Shown: positions 48,961 through 61,805 of the stretch, one piece after another | Position numbering within the stretch: the stretch's first letter is position 1 | Layout of the letters: every line of letters begins with the position of its first letter | DNA from: Naumovozyma dairenensis CBS 421 | Lineage: Eukaryota > Ascomycota > Saccharomycetes > Saccharomycetales > Saccharomycetaceae | DNA length: 64,000 bases | Assembly (NCBI RefSeq): GCF_000227115.2 | Contig: NC_016483.1 | Span: forward strand, 1-64,000 | Direction: 5' to 3' | Notes under the pieces: generated by a model | Databases searched by the model: none | What the model was told of the DNA's origin: nothing | Seen by the model: only the letters and a program-made list of their open reading frames with translations | Translations under genes and position numbers: made by a program

Positions 48961-51900
48961 ATGAGAAGTCGTCCTAAGACGCCGCAAGAGAAGGCAAGAA
49001 ATCCTACTACTAGCCATCGACATAGTATTACTACTACTACTCCTAACACTACTACTACCACCTCTACGACGACTAGTACTGCCCGTCGTCCCTTACTGAG
49101 ATCAAATCCAACAGCTGATAATATTCATTTAAATCTAGATAATAGACATTATCTTTCTAAAAATAACAACAAAAAGAACAGTGATAATACTAATCATAAT
49201 GATCAATCAGAAGATGACAATATCAATGGTACTTCTCAACAATCGAATGATAATTTACAAGCCATGAAAAGTGCCTCAATGACTAACTTACAAATATTAG
49301 GGAGATCGGAATTATCACATGGAACAAATAGAGAAACAAAAGTTGTATCTATTGCTCCCCCATATTATTATGATTATAATCCAAATATTAATGAACATTT
49401 CGGTAATGATATCAATAACAATACCAATGGTGAGGGCGGCGGCAACAATTCCCTTGGATATAACATGTTATCAAACATCGAACTAGGCACAACCACAACC
49501 GATCAAACGAATAATTTACTGGTAGATGTTCTTCCATCATTTTATATGTATAATGTTTTACATAGACATATTCCTCAAGGGAATGTAGATCCTGATATAC
49601 ATGATTATCCACCAAATTATCAAGAAACAATAACTCACGTAAATCCCTTACTATCGAATGCTTCAACAAATGATACCACTGCAACAACGACAGCAAATGA
49701 AAACATTGTAGAAAACTTGACAACAACAACGATGACGACGACAACACCACCATCGAATAATACTTCTTCTTCAAATTTGAATATATTGAACAACTTACAT
49801 CCATTAAACACAAGACATTATAATATATCATCTAACACAAACAGTACATCACATATCAACAATGGTTCATCTTCAAGTACAAACGAATTACATACAGAAA
49901 TTGAAGATGATTTAAACGATTCAGATAGTATCATCATTGATAAATTATATTCTTTACCGAAATTAGCTACACCAATTGAAATAGATATAAGAGTCACCAA
50001 AAATGTTTCGAAACCACATATTAAAAATGAGGAAGAATCAATATTAAAAGAATACACTTCAGGTGATATCATTCATGGTTATTGTATCATTGAAAATAGA
50101 TCTTCACAACGTTTAAAATTCGAAATGTTTTATGTCACTTTGGAAGCATACATTTCAATCATTGATAATGTACGTGGTAAAAGAACTGTAAAGAGATTCT
50201 TAAGAATGGTAGATTTAAGTGCAAGTTGGTCATACACTGATATTGATTTAAGTTCAGGAATTAATTTGGTACCGGGACAAATAGATTCTTATGATAATTC
50301 AATTATCGGATTGAAAAATAATAGAATATTAGAACCAAAGACAAAATATAAAAAATTCTTCATGTTTAAATTACCAAATCAATTATTAGATATAACATGT
50401 AAACAAGAACAATTCTCTCATTGTTTATTACCTCCAAGTTTTGGTATCGATAGATATAAAAACTCAAGGAAATATTCTTCCATTAAAGTTAATAATGTCC
50501 TAGGTTGTGGTCATTTGGGTGTTAAGGGTTCCCCCATATTGACTTCAGATATATCAGATGAAAATGTCTCCATTAATTATACCATTGACGCAAGAATTGT
50601 AGGCAAAGATTTAAAGACTCAAAAATTAAATATTATGAAGGAAAAGGAATATAATTTAAGAGTCATACCCTTTGGATTTGGTACTACTTTAACAAGTAGA
50701 AATGTATTTGATAAACAATTGAAAGATTTAAGATTATTAATTCAAGATAGAATAGACGCTTTAGAAAAAGTTTTTGAAAGGTTGAAAAATGATGAACCAA
50801 TTATCAATTCTGATATACATTCAAACGATTTAAGCGGGACAATTGATAGCGATACTGAATTATTATCAGCCGAAATATTAAGAAGAAAAATGGATCAATT
50901 ACATATCAATAATAGATTAGATGATAATTCTAATGTTTTCAATGATTTCAAAAACATGTCTCCAAAGGAGAATATAATAGAATCTGAATTAAGTTATAGG
51001 ATCAAAATGAAACATAAATCAAGTCCAAATTTGAAAAACGTTTTCTTTCCTGGGTTTTTAAGTGGTTCTCATTATTCAACAAACTCAGTAACTACAGAAT
51101 CATCATTATCTACTGATTCTATAATATCAAATAATATTCCACAACAATCATCTACTTCTTCATCAACGATAGGAATTATTTCATCAAATCGTAGAACACC
51201 ATTACAACATGTATCTACAACAGAACATCAATCTATGGACAAATCAGGATTAATAGTTATTTCCACACAAATTCCTAAAGCATCATTACCATACTTGTCA
51301 CCATCCCTATTACGGAAAACGAATAAATTTGAAAATAAAAATCGTCATGATCAAGAAAATTGGTTAAGATTATCAAGATTAAATACAGATGAAGAAAACA
51401 CTGAATTAACTAAATTAGAAATAAAATTAACATGTCTCCAATCAAATAATAGTACACCACATAATCCACCACAAATTCAGTCTGTAAACGTCGAATTACT
51501 TGCTATAAATGGTAAATCTGATAATTCGATCCCAATCAAATTACAAGCTGCAGCTTTATTGAACGAGGAAAAATTATCACATATAACAATGTCATTTAAA
51601 GCATATCAAAATGCCATATCAAATTATAGGAAGGGTTTTAGAGAGAATTTAATGAAATTGAATGAATTATTCAACGTGGGAAGAACATTAAGCAATGCAC
51701 GTGTACTTGAATTTACAGATTTTATTACTGATCAAATGAGAAATGATATCGAGAGTTTATGTAATTTAGAAGTGGAAAGGATCCCTGTACCAGATATCTT
51801 TGTTAAATCTGCATTAAAACAAAATGTCCCTGAAGAAAAAATACCTTCAACAGGTAGTTCTTCCTTAACTACTCCATGGATAAAATGTGGACCATCAGAA

Positions 51901-52086
51901 TATCAAAGGAAATTGATTCTAAATTTAGAGTATAGTGAAAAGAATAATAATCATACGTTAATACCTGACTTTGAAAGTTGTTTATGTTGTAGATTCTATT
52001 GTATCAGAGTTCAAGTGAAATTTGAGAATCATATTGGTCTTGCTACTATTGACATACCTGTATCGGTTAAAAAATTGAACTCATAG
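48961..52086 (+). CDS. BUL2: Bul-family ubiquitin-ligase adaptor
   Basis: 1041 aa (S. cerevisiae Bul1 976, Bul2 920). Arrestin-related adaptor that brings Rsp5 to plasma-membrane permeases for ubiquitination. PPNY at 217-220 is the Rsp5 WW-domain-binding PY motif. The Bul N-domain begins near residue 335 (TPIEIDIRVTKNVSKP) and the conserved C-domain ends near residue 1041 (FYCIRVQVKFENHIGL). The N-terminal 300 residues are Thr/Asn-rich and disordered. Position between CTK3 and COQ5 matches BUL2, but BUL1 is its duplicate and sequence alone cannot separate them. Confidence 0.9.
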   Translation: MRSRPKTPQEKARNPTTSHRHSITTTTPNTTTTTSTTTSTARRPLLRSNPTADNIHLNLDNRHYLSKNNNKKNSDNTNHNDQSEDDNINGTSQQSNDNLQAMKSASMTNLQILGRSELSHGTNRETKVVSIAPPYYYDYNPNINEHFGNDINNNTNGEGGGNNSLGYNMLSNIELGTTTTDQTNNLLVDVLPSFYMYNVLHRHIPQGNVDPDIHDYPPNYQETITHVNPLLSNASTNDTTATTTANENIVENLTTTTMTTTTPPSNNTSSSNLNILNNLHPLNTRHYNISSNTNSTSHINNGSSSSTNELHTEIEDDLNDSDSIIIDKLYSLPKLATPIEIDIRVTKNVSKPHIKNEEESILKEYTSGDIIHGYCIIENRSSQRLKFEMFYVTLEAYISIIDNVRGKRTVKRFLRMVDLSASWSYTDIDLSSGINLVPGQIDSYDNSIIGLKNNRILEPKTKYKKFFMFKLPNQLLDITCKQEQFSHCLLPPSFGIDRYKNSRKYSSIKVNNVLGCGHLGVKGSPILTSDISDENVSINYTIDARIVGKDLKTQKLNIMKEKEYNLRVIPFGFGTTLTSRNVFDKQLKDLRLLIQDRIDALEKVFERLKNDEPIINSDIHSNDLSGTIDSDTELLSAEILRRKMDQLHINNRLDDNSNVFNDFKNMSPKENIIESELSYRIKMKHKSSPNLKNVFFPGFLSGSHYSTNSVTTESSLSTDSIISNNIPQQSSTSSSTIGIISSNRRTPLQHVSTTEHQSMDKSGLIVISTQIPKASLPYLSPSLLRKTNKFENKNRHDQENWLRLSRLNTDEENTELTKLEIKLTCLQSNNSTPHNPPQIQSVNVELLAINGKSDNSIPIKLQAAALLNEEKLSHITMSFKAYQNAISNYRKGFRENLMKLNELFNVGRTLSNARVLEFTDFITDQMRNDIESLCNLEVERIPVPDIFVKSALKQNVPEEKIPSTGSSSLTTPWIKCGPSEYQRKLILNLEYSEKNNNHTLIPDFESCLCCRFYCIRVQVKFENHIGLATIDIPVSVKKLNS

Positions 52087-52188
52087 ACATCACCGTATAT
52101 TAAGAGCGAAAAGTACCCAACTCAAAAATAAACAAACAAACAAACAAACAAACAAACAGACAGACAAACAAACCTCTTTGCATTTTCG

Positions 52189-52229
<41 letters not shown>

Positions 52230-52341
52230 TTTTTGATAGATTAAGGAAATAACTAATTAATTAATTAATAGACCATAACACAAAACTTATATACAAATAA
52301 TTTTTTTTTCATTATCTATTTACTTTTGTTGTTTTCTTGGT
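52087..52341. repeat. BUL2/COQ5 convergent spacer with (AAAC)n and (AAT)n
   Basis: (AAAC)n with a few AGAC units runs at about 52129-52173, and (AAT)n at about 52191-52229, between two gene ends. Confidence 0.8.
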
Positions 52342-54072
<1,731 letters not shown>

Positions 54073-57000
54073 ATGTCTGAAGAGCCAACAAATCATCCAC
54101 AACTGAGAAAACAAACATCGAGAAGCTATGGTAATGATAATATCAATAATGCCGCATCCATACAGCAAGCTCGAAAAGAGAAAAGAAAGTCTGATATGTT
54201 CATAGCTGCTAAATCCTTAGATAACGAATTACAAAGTGTTCAAAATTTGAAAAGATTGTCCATCGGATCCATGGATTTATTGATAGATCCAGAATTAGAG
54301 TTTAGGGTGAATAACAATAACAATATCAGTAGCATCAGTAATAACAACAACAATCTCTCGATTCACAACTCTTCCACTTCACCATCTTCGTCATTCTCTG
54401 CATCCTCATCGTCTTCCTCTTCTTCTTCATTTGCTGTAGATACATCAATAAGTCTTGAGAAAAATATATCAACAAGTCCGGAAATATCGACTAATATTCC
54501 TAATACTATCAACAGTAACAGCAACAACAATGACATCACTCAAGACACAGAGGTAAGTATCGAAGATAGTATCGATGTAACACAATCTGAATATTTACAT
54601 GATGAGGCAACATTAAAGAAAAAAACTCAAAATGATATGAATATCGAGACATCAAACGATCAACCAAACTCCTTACAAAGATCATCACATCGAAGTATGA
54701 GTGGTGTTGGTTCATTGAAAAGAAATGGATTGAATAGAAGGAAATTACCATTTTTATCCTCCTCTTATGCTTCTACATCTTCAACATCGAAACAATCAAT
54801 ACTATCATCTCAAAGTGAGAAAGATCCAACTTTTACTTCATCTTCATCTTCTGATAATTTAACTCCACAAAACTTATTGTGGGTCCCAGCAAATCAGCAT
54901 CCAAATATTAAACCAGAAAGCTATTTAGAATTGGTTCAAGATACATTACATAATATTCATCTCGATGATGATAATCACAATAATGATGATGCGAAAGTCT
55001 CTACAGATGATGATTTATACAGTATGGATGGCACTGATGAAACAAACAAAGAAAACTTAAATATCGATTACCTTACAAAACCGTCAACATCAGAATTAAG
55101 GAGAAAGAATAAATCTTTAGTACGAAGACCTTCAGGTTTAAGAAAATCATACACTGAATTTGAAGAATTTAACACCAGCGACGAGGAAGATGAGACATCC
55201 GATTGTGAAGAGGAACAACAGCTAAGTACTGATAATAGCACAAATAATGCCAACCATCACCAAGATATTATAATAAATAATAAGACTCCTGAGATAATAA
55301 TACCGAAAGGCAACACTAGATCATCAAGGTTTGTTTCACTGAAAGATATTACTGAAGAATTAACAAAAATTTCAAATAATGCTGGGTTGACAGATTCAGA
55401 TGCAATCACATTGGCAAGAACTTTGAGTATGGCTGGATCATTCCAGGATAATAGTAACAATAATCACAACAGTGACAACTTCAATGAAGAACAAAATGGT
55501 AATACACCTGAAGATGATGAATATGCATCGAACATGTTCATGAAAAACGGATTGACCATTCCAACAAGATCTTCCTTAAGACGGAGTAGGTTTAATACAT
55601 ATCGTATAAGGTCAGGATCATCATCAACATCAGCACAGTCATCGTCATCATCGAGAACAACAAGTGGATCTCAAATGACAAATAATAACAAAACTGTGAC
55701 TGAACCAGGTAGAGGAAACCAACCGGAAGATCATAACAATACGCCTGCTTCACATTATACGGCAAGACTTTCCTATATGTCGACTACATCACCTGGTTCG
55801 ATAAGTGATTTATATGATCATTATCAAAATTCAGATTCTGATGTAACGCCAAAAGCTGAACAACAAAATAACAACAATATTGATAAATTAACGGCTTCTA
55901 ACAGTAATAATACCAATACCAATAACATTAACAGTAATAATGAACAATATAATATAAGTTCAGATCTTAGTCATGCTTCAGTTTCACAAGATAGTAGTTT
56001 TCTATCAAACGAAAGTTCAAATAATAGTATTCTTATCAAACCACAAAGTTCTCAATCCATGTTACAGGAGAATATAGACAATCAAACAGAGTCACCAGCA
56101 TGTGAATTACCAGTCGACAGTACAAGACAAAATAATAACGAAAAACAGCAACAACAACAACAGCAGCATCTTCATAAGCATGCGAATGATGACAAAAACC
56201 AGAAACAAGATCAAGAAAATAATCACTTATTTTCCAAGCGGAATGGTTGGCACTGGTCATCACAAAAGAATCCTATAGAATCAAACACTGAGCTATCTCA
56301 AGCTAATCAGACAACCACTAATAATAAAAGTCGTCACCTTCAATTTTTCTCTCATTCAGCCGATTTAAAGGATGAATCAACGAACTCCAGTACAACTGAC
56401 ACTGATACTAGTACACTTGCCCAAAAAAAGGAAACATTCGATAAAAAATTTGCTAAATTGTTTAAAAGAAAAAGTCATGAAAATAAAAATATACTTAAGA
56501 CAAAGAGCTCAAACTCAAGTCTTTCTAAATTTAGGAAACATGCTAAGAAGAGCGATACAAGGTTATTATCAAATACAAACAAAGTTGGTACTTCTCCTCC
56601 TCCTCCTTCTTCATCGAACATTACAGATCCAGATAGAACAATGAATCATCAATCCAACTCAGAGAAGACATCACTAACACCAACGCCAAAGTCGAAGTCT
56701 TTGATTTCTAAGGTAGCACCTGTATCAATTCCAACACCAACCATAACCATATCACCATCCTCTGATTTTGTGACACAGAGTGAAGATATTAATGATGAAA
56801 GAAACAAAAACGAAGATTTATTCGATTTGCCTGCTTTACAGCCGGCAGTAAGTTTTTCAAGTACCAAAACAACTACTAGTACATCTAATAATGAAATTGA
56901 TAGTAATAAATCATCAAAAGAATTCGTGGAAACCGTTCGAGAAATAGAAGGTGATGATTCTCAAGAATTAAGCGGTGGAGATATTTCGTATGAAGATAAT

Positions 57001-57564
57001 AATATCAAGAACCAACTCCAAGAAGATGAATCAGTTGTTTCTCCCGAAGATCACTTCGAACTTTCACAAGAGAGCATTGAAGCTGAAGATCAAACGCAAT
57101 CTTTCAATGATTCTGCCACACAACCATTATCTCAACAACATGGATTACCTCCAAGAAAATTAACATTTGATGACGTGAAGAGACCTGAGAGACCGAATGC
57201 ACCTGTTGAATTTACAGATAGTGCATTTGGATTCCCTCTTCCTGCATTAACTGTATCTACTGTTATAATGTTTGACCATAGATTAGGAATCAACGTGGAA
57301 AGAGCTATTTACCGATTAAGTCATTTGAAATTGAGTGATTCCAAAAGAGAGCTACGAGAACAAGTCTTACTGAGTAACTTTATGTATGCCTATTTGAATC
57401 TTGTAAATCATACTTTGTACATGGAACAAGTTGCTCAACAGGAAACGATAGATAATGTTGAATTTACCGGAGATGATGCGAATGATCATCAAATGAATAT
57501 GGTGACTGGTAATGGTGGTATATACAATGATTCAAACGGGTCCATTTTAATACCCGATATATAA
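54073..57564 (+). CDS. ZDS2: Zds-family regulator of PP2A-Cdc55
   Basis: 1163 aa (S. cerevisiae Zds1 915, Zds2 942). Zds1 and Zds2 bind Cdc55 and control mitotic entry and exit and polarity. The C-terminal Zds_C domain is at about 1026-1118 (PPRKLTFDDVKRPERPNAP, FGFPLPALTVSTVIMFDHR, NFMYAYLNLVNHTLYMEQ). An N-terminal conserved segment, ELVQDTLHNIHLD, lies near 294-306. The rest is Ser/Asn/Gln-rich with many SP sites. Location fits ZDS2 rather than ZDS1 (YMR273C). Confidence 0.9.
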   Translation: MSEEPTNHPQLRKQTSRSYGNDNINNAASIQQARKEKRKSDMFIAAKSLDNELQSVQNLKRLSIGSMDLLIDPELEFRVNNNNNISSISNNNNNLSIHNSSTSPSSSFSASSSSSSSSSFAVDTSISLEKNISTSPEISTNIPNTINSNSNNNDITQDTEVSIEDSIDVTQSEYLHDEATLKKKTQNDMNIETSNDQPNSLQRSSHRSMSGVGSLKRNGLNRRKLPFLSSSYASTSSTSKQSILSSQSEKDPTFTSSSSSDNLTPQNLLWVPANQHPNIKPESYLELVQDTLHNIHLDDDNHNNDDAKVSTDDDLYSMDGTDETNKENLNIDYLTKPSTSELRRKNKSLVRRPSGLRKSYTEFEEFNTSDEEDETSDCEEEQQLSTDNSTNNANHHQDIIINNKTPEIIIPKGNTRSSRFVSLKDITEELTKISNNAGLTDSDAITLARTLSMAGSFQDNSNNNHNSDNFNEEQNGNTPEDDEYASNMFMKNGLTIPTRSSLRRSRFNTYRIRSGSSSTSAQSSSSSRTTSGSQMTNNNKTVTEPGRGNQPEDHNNTPASHYTARLSYMSTTSPGSISDLYDHYQNSDSDVTPKAEQQNNNNIDKLTASNSNNTNTNNINSNNEQYNISSDLSHASVSQDSSFLSNESSNNSILIKPQSSQSMLQENIDNQTESPACELPVDSTRQNNNEKQQQQQQQHLHKHANDDKNQKQDQENNHLFSKRNGWHWSSQKNPIESNTELSQANQTTTNNKSRHLQFFSHSADLKDESTNSSTTDTDTSTLAQKKETFDKKFAKLFKRKSHENKNILKTKSSNSSLSKFRKHAKKSDTRLLSNTNKVGTSPPPPSSSNITDPDRTMNHQSNSEKTSLTPTPKSKSLISKVAPVSIPTPTITISPSSDFVTQSEDINDERNKNEDLFDLPALQPAVSFSSTKTTTSTSNNEIDSNKSSKEFVETVREIEGDDSQELSGGDISYEDNNIKNQLQEDESVVSPEDHFELSQESIEAEDQTQSFNDSATQPLSQQHGLPPRKLTFDDVKRPERPNAPVEFTDSAFGFPLPALTVSTVIMFDHRLGINVERAIYRLSHLKLSDSKRELREQVLLSNFMYAYLNLVNHTLYMEQVAQQETIDNVEFTGDDANDHQMNMVTGNGGIYNDSNGSILIPDI

Positions 57565-57991
57565 TCTTCACCAATCCAAAATTGCTGCTAAATCTCTTAA
57601 TTAGACAAACCATTAGATAACAATTTAATAAACATAAGAAAATACATGCATATATATAGANNNNNNNNNNNNNNNNNNNNGAATCGACACGATAGCAACA
57701 TTTAACCCCAATTTTTTTTCTTTCTTTTCTTTTCTTTCTTTCTTTCATTATTTAATAGCCTTAGAGAATAGTAATTTTACCCTTATTATCATCACGTAAA
57801 ACGATTCGTTTACATATCAATTTAGTAAAAAAAAAAAAAAAGAACTCATCCCAAAAGTTTTAACTTATAGAACATGTATGACCAACATTATGATTGACCA
57901 AGATTGAAGTGTACCAGGGAGGTAAACGATTGAGAATTATTTACCTAAAAGGTCAATCGATCATATCAAACAATAAAAAGAGTTAAAAAAG
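57565..57991. other. ZDS2/YML108W spacer with an assembly gap
   Basis: 427 bp holding a 20-N gap (57661-57680), a (TTTC)n run (57717-57745) and a poly-A run at 57828-57841. No gene fits. Confidence 0.6.
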
Positions 57992-58360
57992 ATGTCGTCT
58001 ACAAATAATATGTACAGGTTGATGATTCTTTTGGAGGAAGAAATTGGAGAACCAGATTTAAAGGACGGGAGCATAGATGAGGCGACTGAAACCGAGACGA
58101 AAGATGTCCATAATTCAGATGAAGAAAAAAATGTTAAAAAAATGCACGAGTTCATTGAAGAATTAATATTGCCGTTCGGAACTGAAGAATTGGATCTATT
58201 AAACGAGTGGTTTGACAAATTTGATGAAGAAATTTGTATACCGAATGAAGGTCACATCAAATATGAAATTACAAGCGATGGTTTAATCGTTTTACTGTTG
58301 GATAAGGAAATCGAGGATGTAGTTGGAGAAATTAAAAAATTCATCGAAACTAATCAGTAA
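57992..58360 (+). CDS. YML108W: YML108W homolog, small conserved protein of unknown function
   Basis: 122 aa (S. cerevisiae 105). STNNMYRLMILLEEE at the start, MHEFIEELILPFGTEELDLL, EWFDKFDEEICIPNEGHI, and IKYEITSDGLIVLLLDKEIE match the yeast protein, which has a solved small alpha/beta structure and no known function. The extra length is an acidic insert at about 24-45. ATG 57992 is the first in frame. Confidence 0.93.
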   Translation: MSSTNNMYRLMILLEEEIGEPDLKDGSIDEATETETKDVHNSDEEKNVKKMHEFIEELILPFGTEELDLLNEWFDKFDEEICIPNEGHIKYEITSDGLIVLLLDKEIEDVVGEIKKFIETNQ

Positions 58361-60283
<1,923 letters not shown>

Positions 60284-60668
60284 ATAGTCTATACAGAAAA
60301 GAGTAGGAAGCTACCCCTTAGTAATTGGAATACTTTTTTTCCATGACTCTATTTTCTTTGTACTTCCCAATGTTCTTCCATAAACGCAACAACAGGAAAT
60401 ATTTCATGGCTTCTTCATCCAACATATATATATATATATGTACCCATACATTTCATTAGTTTTATAGATTAATGTATACTCGTTTTAAACTGTAATACGT
60501 ATGTTTCTTAATTTATTAAAAACGCAATAGCTCTGAACAGGTTTAACATTTATTCTCATTGCTATACTATACAATTTTGGAATCCCTTGTTAAACATGAA
60601 TGAATCGAAATATAATACAAATATAATCCTACTACTCGTTCCTTAGTTGATAAATTCGTATATTTTTA
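60284..60668. other. URA5/SEC65 convergent spacer
   Basis: 385 bp between gene ends, with a (TA)n tract at 60424-60438. Nothing further seen. Confidence 0.4.
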
Positions 60669-61505
60669 TTATCTCCTGATCACTTTGTATTTATTCTTAG
60701 GCATTTTCATTGGTTTATCATTTATAGCTGGTTTAGGCGCTTGAGGTTGTTCCTCATATATAGACTTAACCATTGGATGGCCCATTAATAATGGACTGTG
60801 TAAAGGAACTATGTCATTCATCTTAAAGCCTTTAACACGTGGTATTTTCTTAGATTCTACACCATCATAATCTGGTCCATATGGAAGTTCTCTTAATGAT
60901 TTCAAAGTCGTTGGATGTTTTTGTAAATATTTTGCAATTGATTTCATTAGTTCTCGTTTACCTCCCTTAAATCTATTACCATCAGCGGCAATTTGACCAT
61001 TTTGCTTTAGCAAGATACGAATTCTTCCTGGATTCCCAAAATCTTGTGGATGTGTCTTCTGATCTTCAAAGACACATATTAATCCCAAGTTCCCCGCAGC
61101 ATCAGCCATTGTCTTGGCTAATGGATTTTCCACTGCCAATTCCTTAGGGACTCTTCTTCCCTCCTTATGAGATCTATTCTTATCGAAGTAACATGGATAT
61201 AGTATTTGAAATTTCTTCATATCTTTTAAAATTTCTTTACTTACTTGTTTGGAACGTTCTATTTTCCCAGTCTGTGGATTGATAAACGCAAATGCATTCT
61301 CATTTCCAATATTATTGTAGTTCGATTGTTGAAACTGAGTGGCAAAATCTGGTAATTGAGTAGCCTCTTCATTGTCTTGACTTCTGACCACGGTTGGTGT
61401 TATTTTGGGAGCTATTGGAGTCCTCAAGCTAGGATCCAATTCTGCTAAATCCATATCTAGATCATCAATATCATTATAATCGGTGATTTCTTCTAGTTTT
61501 GGCAT
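60669..61505 (-). CDS. SEC65: Signal recognition particle subunit Sec65 (SRP19)
   Basis: 278 aa (S. cerevisiae 273). SRP19 homolog needed for SRP assembly and co-translational targeting to the ER. The SRP19-like fold covers about residues 97-230 ([28 protein letters not shown]), with an added Gly/Lys/Arg-rich C-terminal half ending [12 protein letters not shown]. The ATG at 61505 fits the family start. Confidence 0.95.
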   Translation of the reverse strand: MPKLEEITDYNDIDDLDMDLAELDPSLRTPIAPKITPTVVRSQDNEEATQLPDFATQFQQSNYNNIGNENAFAFINPQTGKIERSKQVSKEILKDMKKFQILYPCYFDKNRSHKEGRRVPKELAVENPLAKTMADAAGNLGLICVFEDQKTHPQDFGNPGRIRILLKQNGQIAADGNRFKGGKRELMKSIAKYLQKHPTTLKSLRELPYGPDYDGVESKKIPRVKGFKMNDIVPLHSPLLMGHPMVKSIYEEQPQAPKPAINDKPMKMPKNKYKVIRR

Positions 61506-61805
61506 GATTGACGTACTGACACTTTCTCTTGAGGATCCTGTTTTTCTCTATTAGTTGCTCGTTATACTTATGCCTCTCCAACTCTCTTTTACAGCTCAAA
61601 CTTCCAACATTCGTTAAATTCTTCTTTAGACGGTTTATTTCCTTTCGGGAAACTTTCAAAGCTAACAGAACCGCTAAAATGGCTAATGAACTCATTCCAA
61701 ATCCAAAAGGAATTTTGCCATTGGTAAGATTATATATTACTAGGATATAAATTTAAGACTTTATATGAATATATACCGTATATGTAAACAAAGAAGTATG
61801 TAAAG
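61506..61805. promoter_or_regulatory. SEC65 upstream / MDM1 downstream spacer
   Basis: 300 bp. A minus-strand ATG frame of 73 codons (61474-61695) overlaps the SEC65 start; its N-terminus is hydrophobic and its rest basic, but no homolog is known to me and it is left out. Confidence 0.45.

Noticed and set aside
61474..61695. 73-codon ATG frame between SEC65 and MDM1
   Set aside because: Overlaps the SEC65 start and occupies its promoter; no recognisable homolog. A comparison with relatives could revive it.
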